This document shows, in pieces, positions 63,914 through 64,000 of a DNA stretch of 64,000 nucleotides. The notes under the pieces were generated by a model. It saw nothing but the letters and a program-made list of their open reading frames with translations, was not told the origin of the DNA and did no database searches. Position numbers and translations under genes: made by a program. Origin of the DNA: Oncomelania hupensis (taxonomy: Eukaryota > Mollusca > Gastropoda > Littorinimorpha > Pomatiopsidae); the NCBI GenBank assembly GCA_036898135.1, contig CM072516.1, positions 64,693,982 to 64,757,981 of the forward strand, in the 5' to 3' direction. Within the stretch, counting starts at the first letter, position 1. Each line of letters begins with the position of its first letter.

Positions 63914-64000
63914 ATACAGAGTCCAACACAAATTCACATTGTGGTGTCGTCAAAGGAACGTTGGAACTGATGGGTCTTGAGGCCAGAGCGAAAGGCTGCA
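63704..64000 (-). mobile_element. L2/CR1-group LINE, 3' end (continues past window)
   Basis: From the right edge the minus strand reads FRSGLKTHQFQRSFDD and stops, as in the ORF2 end at 26978. A 3' region with a CA/GT microsatellite (63873-63912) follows, ending GAAAGGGCGCTATATAAATG and TTATTA units. It starts about 115 bases after exon 22. Confidence 0.75.

Overview
The window is nuclear DNA of an animal, most probably a gastropod mollusc. The evidence is GT-AG introns of several kilobases, very many AAT/TTA, GA and CA microsatellites, and a short interspersed repeat whose head reads TTCGGATGAGAGTATAAACC and whose end reads GCGCTATATAAG; I associate that repeat with molluscs. The phylum call is inference. 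I see no operons or prokaryotic features.

One host gene is clearly supported. Twenty-two internal exons on the + strand run from 8688 to 63588. Each has an AG acceptor and a GT donor, and all splice phases agree, giving about 1415 codons with no stop. The product looks like SZT2, the very large KICSTOR subunit that brings GATOR1 to lysosomes and restrains mTORC1. Both ends of the gene lie outside the window. Everything else sits in its introns or upstream. Two weak candidates for nested genes are a 68-residue ORF at 32143-32349 behind three CCAAT boxes, and a 37-residue ORF at 20399-20512 beside two NRF-1-like palindromes.

The rest is mostly mobile DNA, often nested. 1-8.7 kb: an RTE-type LINE tail, a 5S-like SINE, a Tigger/pogo remnant and an inverted ~100-bp block. 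9.6-13.6 kb: an old RNase H-bearing LINE split by a young RTE-type LINE. 13.7-22.5 kb: a MITE, two 616-bp solo LTRs, SINEs, a 38-bp minisatellite, a ~700-bp retroposon and a hAT remnant. 26.2-30.9 kb: a nearly intact L2/CR1-group LINE on the minus strand. 33-37 kb: LINE fragments. 39.5-43.3 kb: a third solo LTR, a piggyBac-like element, and an RTE copy split by a hAT-like element. 45.6-48.7 kb: an RTE copy holding two solo LTRs, one inside the other. 49-60.4 kb: three more ~700-bp retroposons, two hAT-type elements, a second Tigger element carrying a truncated LINE, and a 40 x 40-bp minisatellite. 60.6-62.5 kb: dense microsatellites with a duplicated block carrying tRNA-Gly-like sequence. The right edge holds another LINE 3' end.

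The most interesting observations are: two minisatellites grown independently from the same segment of one SINE family; an unclassified ~700-bp retroposon family with perfect target-site duplications; a DNA transposon carrying a LINE RNase H fragment joined to its own transposase start; a LINE whose endonuclease start is present twice around a proline-rich linker; and several retroelement tails or simple repeats lying right beside SZT2 splice sites.
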